DNA of 61,232 bases from Myxococcales bacterium (GCA_025359105.1 JANYHK010000093.1:1-61232); one strand, 5' to 3'. Positions 15,018 to 24,225 are shown, counted from the first letter of the stretch. Notes: generated by a model from the letters alone, not told the origin. Translations and numbers: made by a program.

Positions 15018-18000
15018 TCACTTCCCCGGGGGGCACATCGGCTGTTGTGGCTTCGCCTTCTCCCCGGGTCGCCAGCAGGTCATCGCGCCGTCGCCCGGCG
15101 GGACCGGGCTGGCGCCGAGGTCGAGGAGCGGGAACTTCTTCGGCTGGAAGTGGAAGATAGGCACCGTCGTGTGGAGCCCCTTCCAGTGGAAGAGCTCGAT
15201 CTCGAAGAGCTTGATGCCGATGAAGCTGGCGAACGCGCTCATGTGGCCGTCGAGCGTCCCGAGCTGGAGATCGAGCCCGGCGTCGAAGCCGAGCCAGAGC
15301 TTGTTGTCGGCCGTGGCGCTCAGGCTCGCGCCACCGTGGAGCGGCAGCCGGATGTCGAGCAGGACGATGTCGACGTCGACACCGACGCCGGCGATCCCGG
15401 CGATGCTGCACTCCGCGCCGACGACGAGGTCGAGGTGCGCGTACGGGACGACCCCGCCGCCGACCTGGAACAGGTTCTTCGTACACTGGTCCTTGATGGG
15501 GGCCTGCGCGTAGACGAAGACGTCGGCGCCGTACCCCCAGGCCATGCCGATCGTGAAGGTCAAGGTGACCCACGAAATTTGCACCGGGATCCGGACGAGG
15601 GTCTCCTGGCCACCATCGTGGACACCCGCGAGGTTCTTGGGCGGGGCGCCGACGGCGTCGATCGGCCACGAGGTCCCGTCGGGGATCTTGTAGAACTCGT
15701 AGGCGCCGTTCAAAAAATCGCCGTGGCCATAGGCCTCGAGCTTGTCGGTCTGCTCCTGCTTCGCGTTGTCGCTCGCGTCGAGGGCGAGGTTGGCCTCCAC
15801 GATCTCGATCGGAGGCAAGCCGAACGCCCAGGCCTGGGCGTCGAAGGCGGCGTGAATGCGCCCGCCCATACGGCAGGGGACCTGGGCCATGTTGGGGTCG
15901 CAGACCTTGGGATCCGCGCCGGGGGCGCAGGTGGGGAAGCGCTGGCGGATCTTGGCCTCCCAGCCGAGATCGTAGCTGTACCCGACGCCGAAGCCGTGAG
16001 CGCCGGCGGTCTGCTGGTCCGCCTTGTCCTGCCCGAAGTTGTCCTGCTGCTTCACCGGCAGGCCGCGGAGGTCCTCGGCGCGCACGCGCTCGAGATCGCT
16101 GATCTTGGCGAGCGTCGTCGGCGGGTCGGGCCACGTCGTCCCGTTCGTGAACAAGGACGAGCGCCACGCCTTGCAGTCGGAGAACGCGCGCTCCTTCGCG
16201 TGCATGTTGTAGCCGGTCGTGTTGACGACCCAGCGTTTCACGAACATGTCCGGCGACCAGTCGCACGCGGCGTTGCCGGTGTCGAAGCAGGTCGTGCCCT
16301 TCTCCGGCGTCGGATCCCCGGGGGGCTCCTTGTCCCCCGCCTGCTTTTTCGCCCACTCGTCGAGGAGGATGTTCACCGTCTGGCACGCGGCGAGCTCACC
16401 CAGGAAGCGCTCGCCCTGGGGCGTGTTGCTCACGTTGGTCCACGTCGTTTTTGGCGTGCTCGGCTTGCCGGTCGCAACGGACGGGCAGAGGAGGCGCGGG
16501 TACGGCGACCTCGGATCGATCGCCGGCGGCTTCTGGCGCCAGTTCAGGTCCAGGTAGGCGAGGTAGCCGTTGCTCACTCCGGGAGACTGCGGCTGCTGCA
16601 GGCGCGCGCCCTGATGCGTCACCATTCCAGGCGCAACCCCGCCGGGAGCGACGGGGGCGTTGACCTTCGGTGCGTTCAGCTGCACGCCGGTGCTCGCGCC
16701 AGCGAAGCCGCTCTGCAGGAGCGGGGTGCCCATCGCGACGGCGCCGCGGTTGGCGAGGCCCGGGAAGGCGAGGCCGCTGCCGATGCGCGCGCCGGCCGCC
16801 AGCGCGTCCTTCATGCCGGCCTTGCTGTTCACGAACGAGCTCATGTCCGTCGCGAAGGCGGGATCGATGTTGCCGAAGACCGCGCGCGACGTGAACGGAT
16901 CGCCGTCGAACATCTGCGTCTCGCCGGGCTTCACGTGCCCGACGGCGTTGGGGACGCCGGTGCAGAAGGTCGGGTCCATGTGGGCGACGCACTTGGCGAC
17001 GGTCCAGAAGTTGTCCATCGCCGCGAGGATCTTGTCGTTGCGGCGCTTGTACTCGTCGAACTCGCCTTCGGTGACGTTCGCCGTCCTGGCGTTCATGACG
17101 CGGTGGAAGTCCCACTCGTCCGCGAACCCTTGCGAACGGGTTCCCAGCGAATTGCCGCTCTTGCCGTGCCCGATGTCGTACGTGGAGAAGCCGTCACGGA
17201 GCGCGCTCGCCAGCGCCTGCACGAGCTGCTTTTTCGCCGGGTCGGCGGCGAAGGCATCCACGAGCGACTGCGTGATGAACGCGCCGGTGCCTGCGTAGAA
17301 CGCGTTCTTGGGCATCATGCCCCGGAATTCGAGGCGACCGTCGTAGTCGGGGATGAACTGCGTGAACGACGGCATCAGCGAGTTCTGCAGATCGCGCCCC
17401 GCGATGCCCGGCGTCGTGGGGAGCAGGCTCACGCTCGTCTCGCAGCGCGCGTCGCCCTTGCAGCCGTAGATGGCGTCGAGCCAGCGCTCGTCCTCGTAGA
17501 AGCCCTTGTACACGTAGTCCTCGCAGCTCCCGACGGTGCTGGGCCCCGGCGCGGTGTGCGGACGCTGGTAGACGCTGAGCAGCCCGGTCGGCTTCCAGGC
17601 GAGCGCGTCCATCCGCGCCTTCTGCTCCTGGTACGCCCAGCGCCCGAGGGTATTGGGCCCCTTGGCAGGGATCTTGTGGGTCTTGATACCGGTCTTCTGC
17701 GCGACGGCGGCCCGCTGCGCGTCCAGGTTCTTCAGCGTGCCGTTGGTCGGGTGGGGCGGCCCCGGAGGGTTCGGCGCGACGCCGTAGTGGTGCTCCTTCG
17801 AGCTCGGCGCGAAGCCGTGGGGAGGTGCCGTCCGCCCCGCCGCCTGCGCGCCGGTGCCATAGAGCTTGTTGTTCGAGTACGTCTTTCCGCCGATCTCGCC
17901 GCTCAGCGACGACACGCGCTGCGCCTCGGCTTTGTTGATCGCGGCGCAGGTGGGGTCGAGCGCCGGGCATTGCTGATGGAACGCAGGGTCGCCGCACTGC

Positions 18001-18170
18001 GTGAGCGATGGCCAGGGCGGAGCGTTGACGGCTCGTTGCGGGGGCGTGCACGGCGAGGTCGGGGTGGTCCCCGGCCCGGGGTTCGTCTGGGGAGCCGCGC
18101 CGGTGTCGGCGCCATAGAGCGTCGCCCCGAGCGTCACGCCCGCCATCCACACGAGAGCCTTCTTGTTCAT
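15018..18170 (-). CDS. very large secreted protein, partner of lipovitellin-like protein
   Basis: 1050 residues; the ATG at 18170 starts a Sec signal (MNKKALVWMAGVTLGATLYGADTGAAP). Not recognised. The first 500 residues are rich in Pro, Asn and Gly with scattered cysteines (YKGFYEDERWLDAIYGCKGDARC). The last 300 residues look strongly beta-stranded with alternating hydrophobic positions (TLTFTIGMAWGYGADVFVYA, YAHLDLVVGAECSIAGIAGVGVDVDIVLLDIRL, KLWLGFDAGLDLQLG), as expected for a barrel or large beta-sheet. It starts 31 bases after the HEAT/lipovitellin-like gene, so the two are likely co-transcribed and may act together. Location is probably periplasm or outer membrane. Confidence 0.65.
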   Translation of the reverse strand: MNKKALVWMAGVTLGATLYGADTGAAPQTNPGPGTTPTSPCTPPQRAVNAPPWPSLTQCGDPAFHQQCPALDPTCAAINKAEAQRVSSLSGEIGGKTYSNNKLYGTGAQAAGRTAPPHGFAPSSKEHHYGVAPNPPGPPHPTNGTLKNLDAQRAAVAQKTGIKTHKIPAKGPNTLGRWAYQEQKARMDALAWKPTGLLSVYQRPHTAPGPSTVGSCEDYVYKGFYEDERWLDAIYGCKGDARCETSVSLLPTTPGIAGRDLQNSLMPSFTQFIPDYDGRLEFRGMMPKNAFYAGTGAFITQSLVDAFAADPAKKQLVQALASALRDGFSTYDIGHGKSGNSLGTRSQGFADEWDFHRVMNARTANVTEGEFDEYKRRNDKILAAMDNFWTVAKCVAHMDPTFCTGVPNAVGHVKPGETQMFDGDPFTSRAVFGNIDPAFATDMSSFVNSKAGMKDALAAGARIGSGLAFPGLANRGAVAMGTPLLQSGFAGASTGVQLNAPKVNAPVAPGGVAPGMVTHQGARLQQPQSPGVSNGYLAYLDLNWRQKPPAIDPRSPYPRLLCPSVATGKPSTPKTTWTNVSNTPQGERFLGELAACQTVNILLDEWAKKQAGDKEPPGDPTPEKGTTCFDTGNAACDWSPDMFVKRWVVNTTGYNMHAKERAFSDCKAWRSSLFTNGTTWPDPPTTLAKISDLERVRAEDLRGLPVKQQDNFGQDKADQQTAGAHGFGVGYSYDLGWEAKIRQRFPTCAPGADPKVCDPNMAQVPCRMGGRIHAAFDAQAWAFGLPPIEIVEANLALDASDNAKQEQTDKLEAYGHGDFLNGAYEFYKIPDGTSWPIDAVGAPPKNLAGVHDGGQETLVRIPVQISWVTLTFTIGMAWGYGADVFVYAQAPIKDQCTKNLFQVGGGVVPYAHLDLVVGAECSIAGIAGVGVDVDIVLLDIRLPLHGGASLSATADNKLWLGFDAGLDLQLGTLDGHMSAFASFIGIKLFEIELFHWKGLHTTVPIFHFQPKKFPLLDLGASPVPPGDGAMTCWRPGEKAKPQQPMCPPGK

Positions 18171-18201
18171 CGTTGGGTCTCCGTCTCGGTTGCTGCGGTC
18201 G

Positions 18202-20115
18202 TCACGGGTCTTCTTGGAGGAGGTGGTCGGCGCGCTCGTAGAGATCGCTGCCTTCCCGCGCGCGCGCGCGGATGGCGAGCAGGATCGGGCGGGCTTCCTC
18301 ACCTGGCTCCGACACGGCGTTGACGAGGAGCGCGACGACCTCGGAGTCCGCGATCAGCGGCGTCTTGCCAAGGACGACGAGGCTGCGAAACGCCTTCCAC
18401 TCCTCTGGCGAGAGGCTCTGTCGCTTCAGCGCACGCACGGCGGTCACCGCGATGTTCTGGTTTTTGTCTTGCGTCAGTTCGAGGAGCGTCGCGCGCGACA
18501 GGGGAGAGTCGATGTTGCGCACGCTGAACGCCGCCTGATCGCGCACGTGCGCCGCGGGGCTCTTCGCGTACTTCGCGACGACCACGTCGTCCTCCGGGAA
18601 CGCTCCGTTGCCTATGCCCTTCAGGAGGGCGATGCGCGAGTCGTCGCCTGTCGCGGCCTCGAGATCTGCGAGAAGTCGCGCGTGGATCTTGCGCGACAGG
18701 TCCCCCTCGCCGAGCGCGTCGAGCTTCTTCGCGATCGCGCCGAGGGGGGCTGCCGCCGCATCGGCGAAGGAGGGCTCCTTGGCCTTCTTCGCGTCCGTGT
18801 AGATCCCCAAGAGGAGCTCCGCGGTGGCGCGCGCCGGTTTCGGAACGAGCATGAAGCGCTGGAGGTAGTGCACGTACCCCTCCTTGTCGGCGCGCGCCTC
18901 CTTCGAGAGCACGATCGTGCCCATGGCCTCTTGCGCCGCGGCGTCGCCCGTCGCGGCGAGGATATCCATGATGAGCGTCCGCGAGCGCGCGTGCGTGGAT
19001 TGTGCGACGAACACCTGCGCGAGCGTGGCCGACTCCTCCGGGTGCAGGCGCCCGTACGCCGACGCGTGGACCATGAAGCCGCGCGGGAGCTTGGTGCCGC
19101 GGTCGTGATCGACGACGGCCGCGAGGAGCGCGTCGGCCGTCATGCCCTGCACGACGCTCTCGTCGCTCCCCTTGTCGCTCGCGGCGTAGCTCTGGCGCGT
19201 GTCGGTGAAGCGCGCGAGGTCGAGGCTCTTCGCGTCGAACGGCGCCACCGCGCGGCGCGTGAGCTTGAAGCGCGACGAGGCGCGGTACGGGCTCTTCTCG
19301 CTGTCGATCGTCACCGTCTCGCTGTCGTCGATCGACGTGAGACCGCCGGTCTTGTCGAGCGTGATCGTCGCGCCGCCGACCACACGCGGCGGGGTCTCGT
19401 CGAGCTCGCCCGGCTCGGTGGGGATGGCGGTGACCGCGGTGTACGAGAGCCGTTCACGCATCAGGGCTCCGCTGGGCTCCCTGCGGTAACGGACCTTGCA
19501 CGTCCCTGTGGGCGTCGTCTCTTCGGCCTCCCACGAATCGCCGGGGCGCGTGCGGGCGTCCGCGCCGGGCGGGAGCGTGACGTGGAGGGCCTCGACGACG
19601 CGCTCGAGGATCTGCCGGACCCGCGCGGGCGTCGCCGCGTCGAACGCGAGCGACACGACGGTCCCCTGCCGGTCGACGGCAACACGCACCTCCTGGCCGA
19701 CGAGCGCGCCCTTCTCCACGGGGGCCGTCGCGTCGTCGAACATCGGCTTGCCCTGCATCCGCACGTCGTAGACGCGGATGTCGGACAGCGACATCACGAC
19801 GTCGGCCACCCCGCGGGCCTCGGCCACCGCGCGCGCCCGCAGCGCGCCTTCGAGGTTCACCGTGACATCGACCGGCTCTTGGGCGCCGGGAATTTGCACA
19901 CGCGAGGTGCCGTTCCAGTGGAGATCGAACAGGTACTCCTTGCCCGCCTCCCATCGAAGCTCGCTGGGAACGGAAGCGATGGCATCGGCCGCCGCGAGCG
20001 TCGTCGCGCCGGAGGAAGAAGAGCTGCGGAGGACGGCGTAGCCGCCGGCCATGATCACAGCGGCGAGGGAAATGGCCGCAAGCCTCCCCGTCGCTGACAA
20101 TGCTTCGTACTTCAT
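18202..20115 (-). CDS. lipovitellin/HEAT-repeat-like exported protein
   Basis: 637 residues. The N-terminus (MKYEALSATGRLAAISLAAVIMAGGYAVLRS) is a signal anchor or signal peptide. Residues 50-330 form a beta-rich region beginning ELRWEAGKEYLFDLHWNGTSRV, similar in style to the N-terminal sheet of vitellogenin/lipovitellin-type lipid-transfer proteins. The C-terminal half is helical with repeated units (AHVRDQAAFSVRNIDSPLSRATLLELTQDKNQNIAVTAVRALKRQ) typical of HEAT repeats, the superhelix of the same fold. This suggests binding of lipids or a hydrophobic ligand (inference). It precedes the 1050-residue protein in the same operon. The start could also lie at 20193. Confidence 0.6.
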   Translation of the reverse strand: MKYEALSATGRLAAISLAAVIMAGGYAVLRSSSSSGATTLAAADAIASVPSELRWEAGKEYLFDLHWNGTSRVQIPGAQEPVDVTVNLEGALRARAVAEARGVADVVMSLSDIRVYDVRMQGKPMFDDATAPVEKGALVGQEVRVAVDRQGTVVSLAFDAATPARVRQILERVVEALHVTLPPGADARTRPGDSWEAEETTPTGTCKVRYRREPSGALMRERLSYTAVTAIPTEPGELDETPPRVVGGATITLDKTGGLTSIDDSETVTIDSEKSPYRASSRFKLTRRAVAPFDAKSLDLARFTDTRQSYAASDKGSDESVVQGMTADALLAAVVDHDRGTKLPRGFMVHASAYGRLHPEESATLAQVFVAQSTHARSRTLIMDILAATGDAAAQEAMGTIVLSKEARADKEGYVHYLQRFMLVPKPARATAELLLGIYTDAKKAKEPSFADAAAAPLGAIAKKLDALGEGDLSRKIHARLLADLEAATGDDSRIALLKGIGNGAFPEDDVVVAKYAKSPAAHVRDQAAFSVRNIDSPLSRATLLELTQDKNQNIAVTAVRALKRQSLSPEEWKAFRSLVVLGKTPLIADSEVVALLVNAVSEPGEEARPILLAIRARAREGSDLYERADHLLQEDP

Positions 20116-20461
20116 TTCGTCGTCGATCCGATCGCTGCTCGATCCGCGGATGCCATCTCTACGCATCAAACGATGCGCGAGGGGACAATGCAACGAGTCA
20201 GGTGCTTACCGTGACGTAAGCGCTGCCCTGACACGGCCACGCGCGCTCGAGGCGCTCCTTGCCCACGCCCGGCTCGCCGAGCAAGAGGACAGGAACGTCC
20301 CCCTTCGCGTCGCTCGACGCGTCGCCGGCGCCCGACCGCGATCCGGCCCGTGTCACGGCGTGGTTGAGCTTGATCACCCACGCAGAGGTCGACGCCGCCG
20401 GCCTGCTCGCGAGCCCCGCCGCTCGCTGAATCGCGGAGCACGTCACCGCTCCTTGAGCTAG
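20116..20461. other. intergenic region between divergent genes, containing a gene remnant
   Basis: This 346-base gap lies between the start of the HEAT-repeat gene and the start of the CbiX-like gene. It contains no intact gene. On the minus strand it holds a translated stretch recognisable as part of a sigma54 activator AAA+ domain (separate entry). The rest shows no further structure. Confidence 0.4.
20198..20380 (-). pseudogene. remnant of sigma54 activator AAA+ domain
   Basis: In one minus-strand frame the translation reads GDVPVLLLGEPGVGKERLERA, then a disrupted GSAYVTVST before the stop at 20198. This matches the Walker A region of sigma54 activators (VPVLLxGExGxGKExxARAxH...PFVxVNC) with the segment between shortened. 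No GAFTGA, Walker B or HTH follows, and no plausible start or ribosome binding site precedes it. It is best read as the decayed stump of a regulator gene. A chance match is possible but unlikely given the length and order of matching residues. Confidence 0.45.
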
Positions 20462-20983
20462 ATGTTGCTGGTGGCTATTTCGAGACGCGTGGTCTTGCTG
20501 GTCGGGCATGGGGCCGCCGCTTCGGACACGCCCCGTGCGCTCGTGCAGCGCTTGAAGGCCCTTGAGGGGCAACGTCGCGCGCAGCGCACGCCCATCTCCG
20601 ACGAAGAGCGGGAGCTCGACGAGAAGGTGCGCTCGTGGCCGCGGTCGGACACGACCGATCCGTACCGCGCAGGAGTGCTGAAGCTGGCCGATCGCCTGCG
20701 CGCGCGGGTCGGTGACGTCTTCATCGCCTTCAACGAGTTCTGCGCGCCGACCGTCGAGGCGGCGTTCGCGGAGGCGGTCTCTTTCGGCGCACGCGAGATC
20801 GTGCTCGTACCGACGATGATGACGCCCGGAGGCGTCCACTCGGAGGTCGAGATCCCCGAGATCATCGAGGAGCTCCGCGCCGCGTACCCCGACATACGCA
20901 TCTTCTACGCGTGGCCGTTCGACCTCGACGACGTGGCGGGCTTGCTGGAGCGCGCGAGCGCGCGTGCGGCCTCTACAGAATGA
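20462..20983 (+). CDS. CbiX/SirB-like sirohydrochlorin chelatase family protein
   Basis: 173 residues. The N-terminal VVLLVGHGAA (His16), the acidic block FIAFNEFCAPTVEAAFAEAV, and the motif EIVLVPTMMTPGGVHSEVEIP with His126 correspond to the two metal-binding histidines and core of single-domain CbiX/SirB chelatases. These insert Co2+, Ni2+ or Fe2+ into sirohydrochlorin. It is longer than archaeal CbiX-S (about 120 residues), with an insert at residues 38-65. No cobalamin or siroheme genes are adjacent, so the metal and pathway are open. Cytoplasmic. Its 3' end overlaps the end of the convergent DUF1501 gene by 11 bases. Confidence 0.8.
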   Translation: MLLVAISRRVVLLVGHGAAASDTPRALVQRLKALEGQRRAQRTPISDEERELDEKVRSWPRSDTTDPYRAGVLKLADRLRARVGDVFIAFNEFCAPTVEAAFAEAVSFGAREIVLVPTMMTPGGVHSEVEIPEIIEELRAAYPDIRIFYAWPFDLDDVAGLLERASARAASTE

Positions 20984-22274
20984 TCGCGTGCGGGTTCGCG
21001 CCGAACGGCTGGCCCGGCACCTTGAGCGCGGCGGCGGCGGCGGCCCAGAAGGGCTTCACGCCGGGCGTGGCCGCGTTGAAGCGCGCGTTGGCGTCGATTC
21101 CGTGGCTGACGGTTTGCTTCACGTACTTGCCGAACATGGCCGCGACCGTGCCGTCGCCGTGATCGCCGGTCGGTAAGCGCACGAGCTCGCCGGAGATGCA
21201 CACGACGACGTTCCGGTCCGGCAGGTTGAGCATGCGGTCGATGAACGTCTTGATGGGCGCGATGCGGTTGGCTCCGAAGCCGCTCGTGCCGAGCATCTTC
21301 TCGCGCGAGTAGGTTCCGTTGAGCGACGCGCCGCCGCTCGTCTGGTGGAAGTCCCACGACGCCAGGCCGAAGTCGGTGATGTTGACGACGTTGGTGCCGG
21401 CGGCGCGGATCATGACCTCGGCGCCTGCGAGCATGGCCGCATACGAATTCACCGCCGTCTTGCCGCCGAGCCCGTACGCCGTCGAGATCTCGCCGAAGGT
21501 GACCGGCTTGGGCGGCGGCTTGCGCAGGCCCGCCTCCGCCGTGTCGTACGCGTCGGTGAGCGGGGAGAGCTGACCGGGGTTCTGCTTGATCTGCCGCTGC
21601 GAGGCGGCCTGCGCGGCGGCCAGCGAGGCCGCGGCGAGCGTGCGATCGGGCGCGTTCGGATCGGGCGTCCCCGCGCCGAGCGCCTTGATCGCGTCGCCCA
21701 GATCGCTCACGCGCTGGAGCGGCACGCCCTGGTAGGTCGGCTGATCCTGGTAGGCGGGCGGCCGGTCGCCGAAGTAGACGGCCTTGAACGCCGAATCTCC
21801 GCCCATCGCGTGAGCCAGCTCGTTCAGGTAGCAGTTGCTCCCGTCCTTCAGGATCGCGTGCTCGCCGCCCGAGTTCAGGTTCTGCGGGGTCGTGTGCAGG
21901 GCATTGCCGTGGCGGATGCCGACGGCGCCCCAGTGCGCCAGCGCGAACGGGGAGAAGGTCCCGAAGGTCGAGAGATCGGTGTAGACGCCGCCGCCGACGT
22001 TCTTCACGTTCGAGCTGGTCACGCCGAACGTTCCGTTCGTGAGGAACTGGTTCGCGCATCCGGCGAACAGGGCGTTCAGGCCGCCGTTCATGAAGATGTG
22101 CACGAAGTGAGACGTCTCGGTCGCCGCGAAAGCCTCGCCCTCGAACCCGCGCCCTGCCAGGCGCGACCCTGCAGCGGCGCCGGCGACCGCGAGGGCCCCC
22201 TTGAGCACGCCGCGCCGCGAGAGGCGGAGGCCGTCTTCGAGTCGGACACGTCGATCGTCGCGGGAGCGGCTCAT
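20973..22274 (-). CDS. DUF1501 family secreted protein with Tat-type signal
   Basis: 433 residues. The N-terminus carries LSRRGVLKGALAVAGAAAG, a twin-arginine-like signal. FVHIFMNGGLNALFAGC, NSGGEHAILKDG and the C-terminal GLASWDFHQ...NVVVCISGELVRLPTGDHGDGT correspond to the DUF1501 family, distant relatives of sulfatase/alkaline-phosphatase-fold proteins often encoded beside cytochrome-like DUF1549/DUF1588-type proteins. It is the last gene of a three-gene minus-strand unit, starting nine bases after the lipoprotein gene. Probably folded in the cytoplasm and exported. Biochemical role unknown. Confidence 0.82.
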   Translation of the reverse strand: MSRSRDDRRVRLEDGLRLSRRGVLKGALAVAGAAAGSRLAGRGFEGEAFAATETSHFVHIFMNGGLNALFAGCANQFLTNGTFGVTSSNVKNVGGGVYTDLSTFGTFSPFALAHWGAVGIRHGNALHTTPQNLNSGGEHAILKDGSNCYLNELAHAMGGDSAFKAVYFGDRPPAYQDQPTYQGVPLQRVSDLGDAIKALGAGTPDPNAPDRTLAAASLAAAQAASQRQIKQNPGQLSPLTDAYDTAEAGLRKPPPKPVTFGEISTAYGLGGKTAVNSYAAMLAGAEVMIRAAGTNVVNITDFGLASWDFHQTSGGASLNGTYSREKMLGTSGFGANRIAPIKTFIDRMLNLPDRNVVVCISGELVRLPTGDHGDGTVAAMFGKYVKQTVSHGIDANARFNAATPGVKPFWAAAAAALKVPGQPFGANPHAIIL

Positions 22275-22283
22275 GTTTGTCCC

Positions 22284-23018
22284 TCAGAACGTCAGGAAGT
22301 TGCTCGACGACAGCACCGATGCGCACACGTACGCCCAGCGGCGGCGCGGAGCGGACTCGGAGGCGAGCTGCGTCGTCGCCAGGGTCACGCACGCGGCGGA
22401 CTCGTCGGGCGTCGGGCTCCGGTTCCAGGATTTCTTCATCAGGTTGGTGCAAACCGCCGCCGCCGACGTCGCGTCGGGCATCGCTGCGTAGTCGCCCGCG
22501 TCCTTCGTGAAGGCGACGCACGCCTCGAAGGAGATGTCGAAGATCGCCGAGAGGGAGACCCCGGTCTGACGCGCCTCGCTGAACCAGCGCGCCGGCGGTT
22601 CGTCGAACGAGTCGGCCGCGCCGGCGAGGCTCGGTGGCACGAGGCCGAGCACCCGCTGGTACTCGGACGCCATGACGCCGTACGGCTTCAGGCGCGCGCG
22701 GTTGATGCCGACGTTCTCGTTCACGCGCGTCGTGGCGAGGTCGGTGCCGTCGAAGTTGATGTACGCGCGTCCTTGCGGCTTCGCGGTGCACTCGAGCTGG
22801 GGAGGCGCGTCGGGGCCGCCGGGCTGGCCAGGGCCTCCCGGCGCGCCGGGATCGCCGCTTCCGTTGCCGTTCGCGCCACCGCCGCCGCCGTTGCCGTTAC
22901 CGAGCAGGCTGTCGCCGTCCGAACCGCACGCGGACACGGCGAGGGCGAGCGACAGCGCCGGCAGGAGGCGGAGGACCAGGCGGAGGGAGGAGCTGGTTTG
23001 CACGTTCGTGGTCCTCAC
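22284..23018 (-). CDS. lipoprotein of DUF1501-associated unit
   Basis: 244 residues. The GTG at 23018 overlaps the stop of the preceding gene (GTGA), giving strong translational coupling; a GTG at 23003 is an alternative. The signal LVLRLLPALSLALAVSACGSD has a lipobox, followed by a Gly/Asn/Pro-rich linker. The core is helical with paired cysteines (FEACVAFTKD, AAAVCTNLMKKSWNRSPTPDESAACVTLA), resembling the helical cytochrome-adjacent domains that accompany DUF1501 proteins, but without CxxCH. Probably a surface or periplasmic partner of the flanking proteins. Confidence 0.7.
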   Translation of the reverse strand: MRTTNVQTSSSLRLVLRLLPALSLALAVSACGSDGDSLLGNGNGGGGGANGNGSGDPGAPGGPGQPGGPDAPPQLECTAKPQGRAYINFDGTDLATTRVNENVGINRARLKPYGVMASEYQRVLGLVPPSLAGAADSFDEPPARWFSEARQTGVSLSAIFDISFEACVAFTKDAGDYAAMPDATSAAAVCTNLMKKSWNRSPTPDESAACVTLATTQLASESAPRRRWAYVCASVLSSSNFLTF

Positions 23019-23983
23019 TCGCAGAATCCGGGGGCCTTGGCGACCGCAGCGACGGCGGCCTGGATCGTCCCGCCGTTCGCGAGCGCGTCGGCGCACTTGT
23101 CGAACGTCGGCGCTTCGCACTGGTTCTCACCGCGGCCGTACAGGAACTTGAAGACGAGGTGGCACTGGTTGAAGCGCCACGCGTCACTCGCCACGAGCGT
23201 CTCGAGGAGATCCTTGTCGGTCGCGACCGTCTTGCCGAGGAGCGGCTGCGGGCCCTCGGTCGGCGGCGTGAACGTCATCGTCGCGCCCTGGCCCTTTCGC
23301 TGCGGGAGGAGGCGCGCGAACTTGTCGAGCGCGTACCAAGAGTCGAAGTGGCACGACTTGCACGGTTGCTGCTCACGCCCTGTGGCGGTCCGATCATCCC
23401 CCGGCTGGCCGACGCTCGGGGTCAGCGTGAGGCCGGTCGTGTTGCTCAGAATGCGGAACGACGCAGAGAGCATGTAGCCGGCCGGCTCGTTGCCGGCATA
23501 GCGGCGCATCCACGACGGCGAGCGGAAGTAGCCGACGCCGTTCGCGTCGTCGCTCACGGTCATGCCGGTGGCGTTGGCCGTCAGGGCGTAAGGGCCGATG
23601 AAGAGATCCGACCAGGGCTTGGCGTGCGTGACGACGTACTGGCCGAGGTAGTAGACAGGATCGTCGGTCGCGGCCATCGCCGGGCCGCCATTGAACTCGG
23701 AGTTCACGAAGCGCGCGAACCGGTCGGCGAACTCCGGCGCCTTCAGCATCGCGTCGACCTCGGCCTGCGGATCGGCCGACGCGAGCAACGCCGGGGTCGC
23801 GCCCTTGCCGAGCAAGGAGATCGAGAGGCGGACGGCGCATCGCTGTTTCGCCTCGGCTTTTTGCTCGGCGGCGTCGTCGGCGTGGGCGCCGCGGCCTCCC
23901 AGGACGACGGCTGCGGCGAGCACCGGCAAGGCGATCGCGGCGCGCCGCGCCCGCTCCATCCACGTCGTTCGGAGGCTCATCAC
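23015..23983 (-). CDS. exported CxxCH protein, first gene of DUF1501 unit
   Basis: 322 residues. A signal peptide (RRAAIALPVLAAAVVLGGRGAHA) is followed by helices like those of DUF1549/DUF1592-type proteins (RLSISLLGKGATPALLASADPQAEVDAMLKAPEFADRFARFVNSEF). One heme-type site CKSCH lies near residue 210, and FNQCHLVFKFLYGR sits near the end. It may bind heme c in the periplasm. It begins the three-gene operon with overlapping stop/start to the next gene. ATGs at 23983 and 23980 are both possible starts. Confidence 0.7.
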   Translation of the reverse strand: MMSLRTTWMERARRAAIALPVLAAAVVLGGRGAHADDAAEQKAEAKQRCAVRLSISLLGKGATPALLASADPQAEVDAMLKAPEFADRFARFVNSEFNGGPAMAATDDPVYYLGQYVVTHAKPWSDLFIGPYALTANATGMTVSDDANGVGYFRSPSWMRRYAGNEPAGYMLSASFRILSNTTGLTLTPSVGQPGDDRTATGREQQPCKSCHFDSWYALDKFARLLPQRKGQGATMTFTPPTEGPQPLLGKTVATDKDLLETLVASDAWRFNQCHLVFKFLYGRGENQCEAPTFDKCADALANGGTIQAAVAAVAKAPGFCE

Positions 23984-24225
23984 ACCGAAGGCCTAAGCAA
24001 GGCACACGCCAGCTCACCCAGCCTCCCCTTGGACGCCAAATTAGCCATATGTGCGCTGGATCGCGTGAGATCCGTCGCGGCCGGGCACGAGAAGGCGGGC
24101 TCCCCGGCCGCCGTCGCCTCGCGAGCGCGCGCGATCCCGACGGGGCCGGAGACCGCGCGATCCGACTTCAGGTCTTCCTCGATCTGCCGTTCGGAACGTC
24201 AGCCCCCCCGGAAAAGGAGTCGCGC

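Noticed and set aside
15008-15019. GAGGT-GA-ACCTC inverted repeat between convergent genes as a terminator
   Set aside because: The two-base centre cannot form a normal loop and there is no U tract.
15045-18323. A 1092-residue plus-strand reading frame opposite the large secreted protein
   Set aside because: Composition is Arg/Val/Ala/Gly-rich without domains, while the minus strand encodes a clean signal peptide and patterned beta strands.
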